DNA from: Actinoplanes sp. L3-i22
GTDB taxonomy: Bacteria > Actinomycetota > Actinomycetes > Mycobacteriales > Micromonosporaceae
Reading direction: 5' to 3'
Length of the DNA stretch: 64,000 nt
Assembly: GCF_019704555.1 (NCBI RefSeq)
Contig: NZ_AP024745.1
Span: forward strand, 5,030,501 to 5,094,500
Shown: piece by piece, positions 63,807 through 64,000 of the stretch
Numbering within the stretch: the stretch's first letter is position 1
Layout: each line of letters starts with the position of its first letter
Program-made: the position numbers and the translations under genes
Notes under the pieces: model-generated
Databases searched by the model: none
Seen by the model: only the letters and a program-made list of their open reading frames with translations
What the model was told of the DNA's origin: nothing

Positions 63807-64000
63807 CTGTATCCCTTATCCCTTCTGCGGAACGGAACGGATCGGTCGCCGCGCGATCGCGGCTCTGGTCCTCGAGGTCCTGATGACAGGCGTTTCCATC
63901 GACTGCCACCGAGGGCCTGAGTCCATCGGTAGTGACGAACATGCCTGTTCTCCCGGGCGAGAAGAAGCGGCACGACGGCCAAGGATCGAGGGTTTCGTGC

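Overview
High-GC DNA with dense short-spaced genes, GTG starts, four GAF-ANTAR regulators, F420-type (DDN-like) reductases, a DUF1023 hydrolase and a mycobacterial-type dormancy gene set. This points to an actinobacterium, most likely a Micromonosporaceae/Actinoplanes-like filamentous species (inference). No rRNA, tRNA, CRISPR array, transposase or phage gene was seen.

Positions 1-38,200 and again 50,000-54,200 look like a hypoxia/dormancy island. Twelve intergenic sites share the near-palindrome GGGACYTNCGGCCCT (Y = C/T), and several weaker versions occur. This resembles the GGGAC...GTCCC operator of mycobacterial DosR/DevR and Streptomyces OsdR. Most strong sites lie 52-67 nt upstream of a start codon. 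The genes behind them match known dormancy-regulon classes: universal stress proteins (four intact, one broken), an Acg-like nitroreductase, a Rip3-like M50 protease, a DATIN/HPF-like ribosome factor, a VOC protein and small membrane proteins. No NarL/LuxR-type DosR-like regulator is present; the only response regulator (5058) is OmpR-type.

Metabolic content of the island: a GH65 glucoside phosphorylase (left edge), class I fructose-bisphosphate aldolase, phosphoglycerate mutase, pyruvate:ferredoxin oxidoreductase coupled to a GltD-like Fe-S flavoprotein, an ADP-forming acyl-CoA synthetase with a GNAT domain, and a three-gene proton-translocating transhydrogenase. Together they could run glycolysis to acetyl-CoA and acetate with substrate-level ATP and NADPH/NADH balancing when respiration is limited. 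A second module (sulfide:quinone-reductase-like flavoprotein, TusE, DsrE, DUF4332/TPR-like membrane protein) suggests reactive-sulfur handling. A TPC-motif P-type ATPase fused to hemerythrin, a CstR-like repressor and a Met-rich sensor kinase suggest metal, oxygen or sulfur sensing.

38,200-50,000: a secreted protein, two DDN-like proteins, a DedA-PAP2 fusion, a lipoprotein esterase, then a regulatory block of two HATPase proteins and three GAF-ANTAR proteins (43,332-47,427), hemolysin III with a possible structured leader, a peptidoglycan-binding protein and a fourth GAF-ANTAR gene.

54,100-64,000: more ordinary chromosome with an old-yellow enzyme, a DUF1023 hydrolase with a lipoprotein partner, a VanX-like dipeptidase, RidA, a GAF-EAL phosphodiesterase and secreted or membrane proteins of unknown function. 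Gene-free stretches over 300 nt: 42,053-42,359 (nothing recognised), 47,428-47,925 (hairpins described below) and 50,982-51,371 (one operator-like site).
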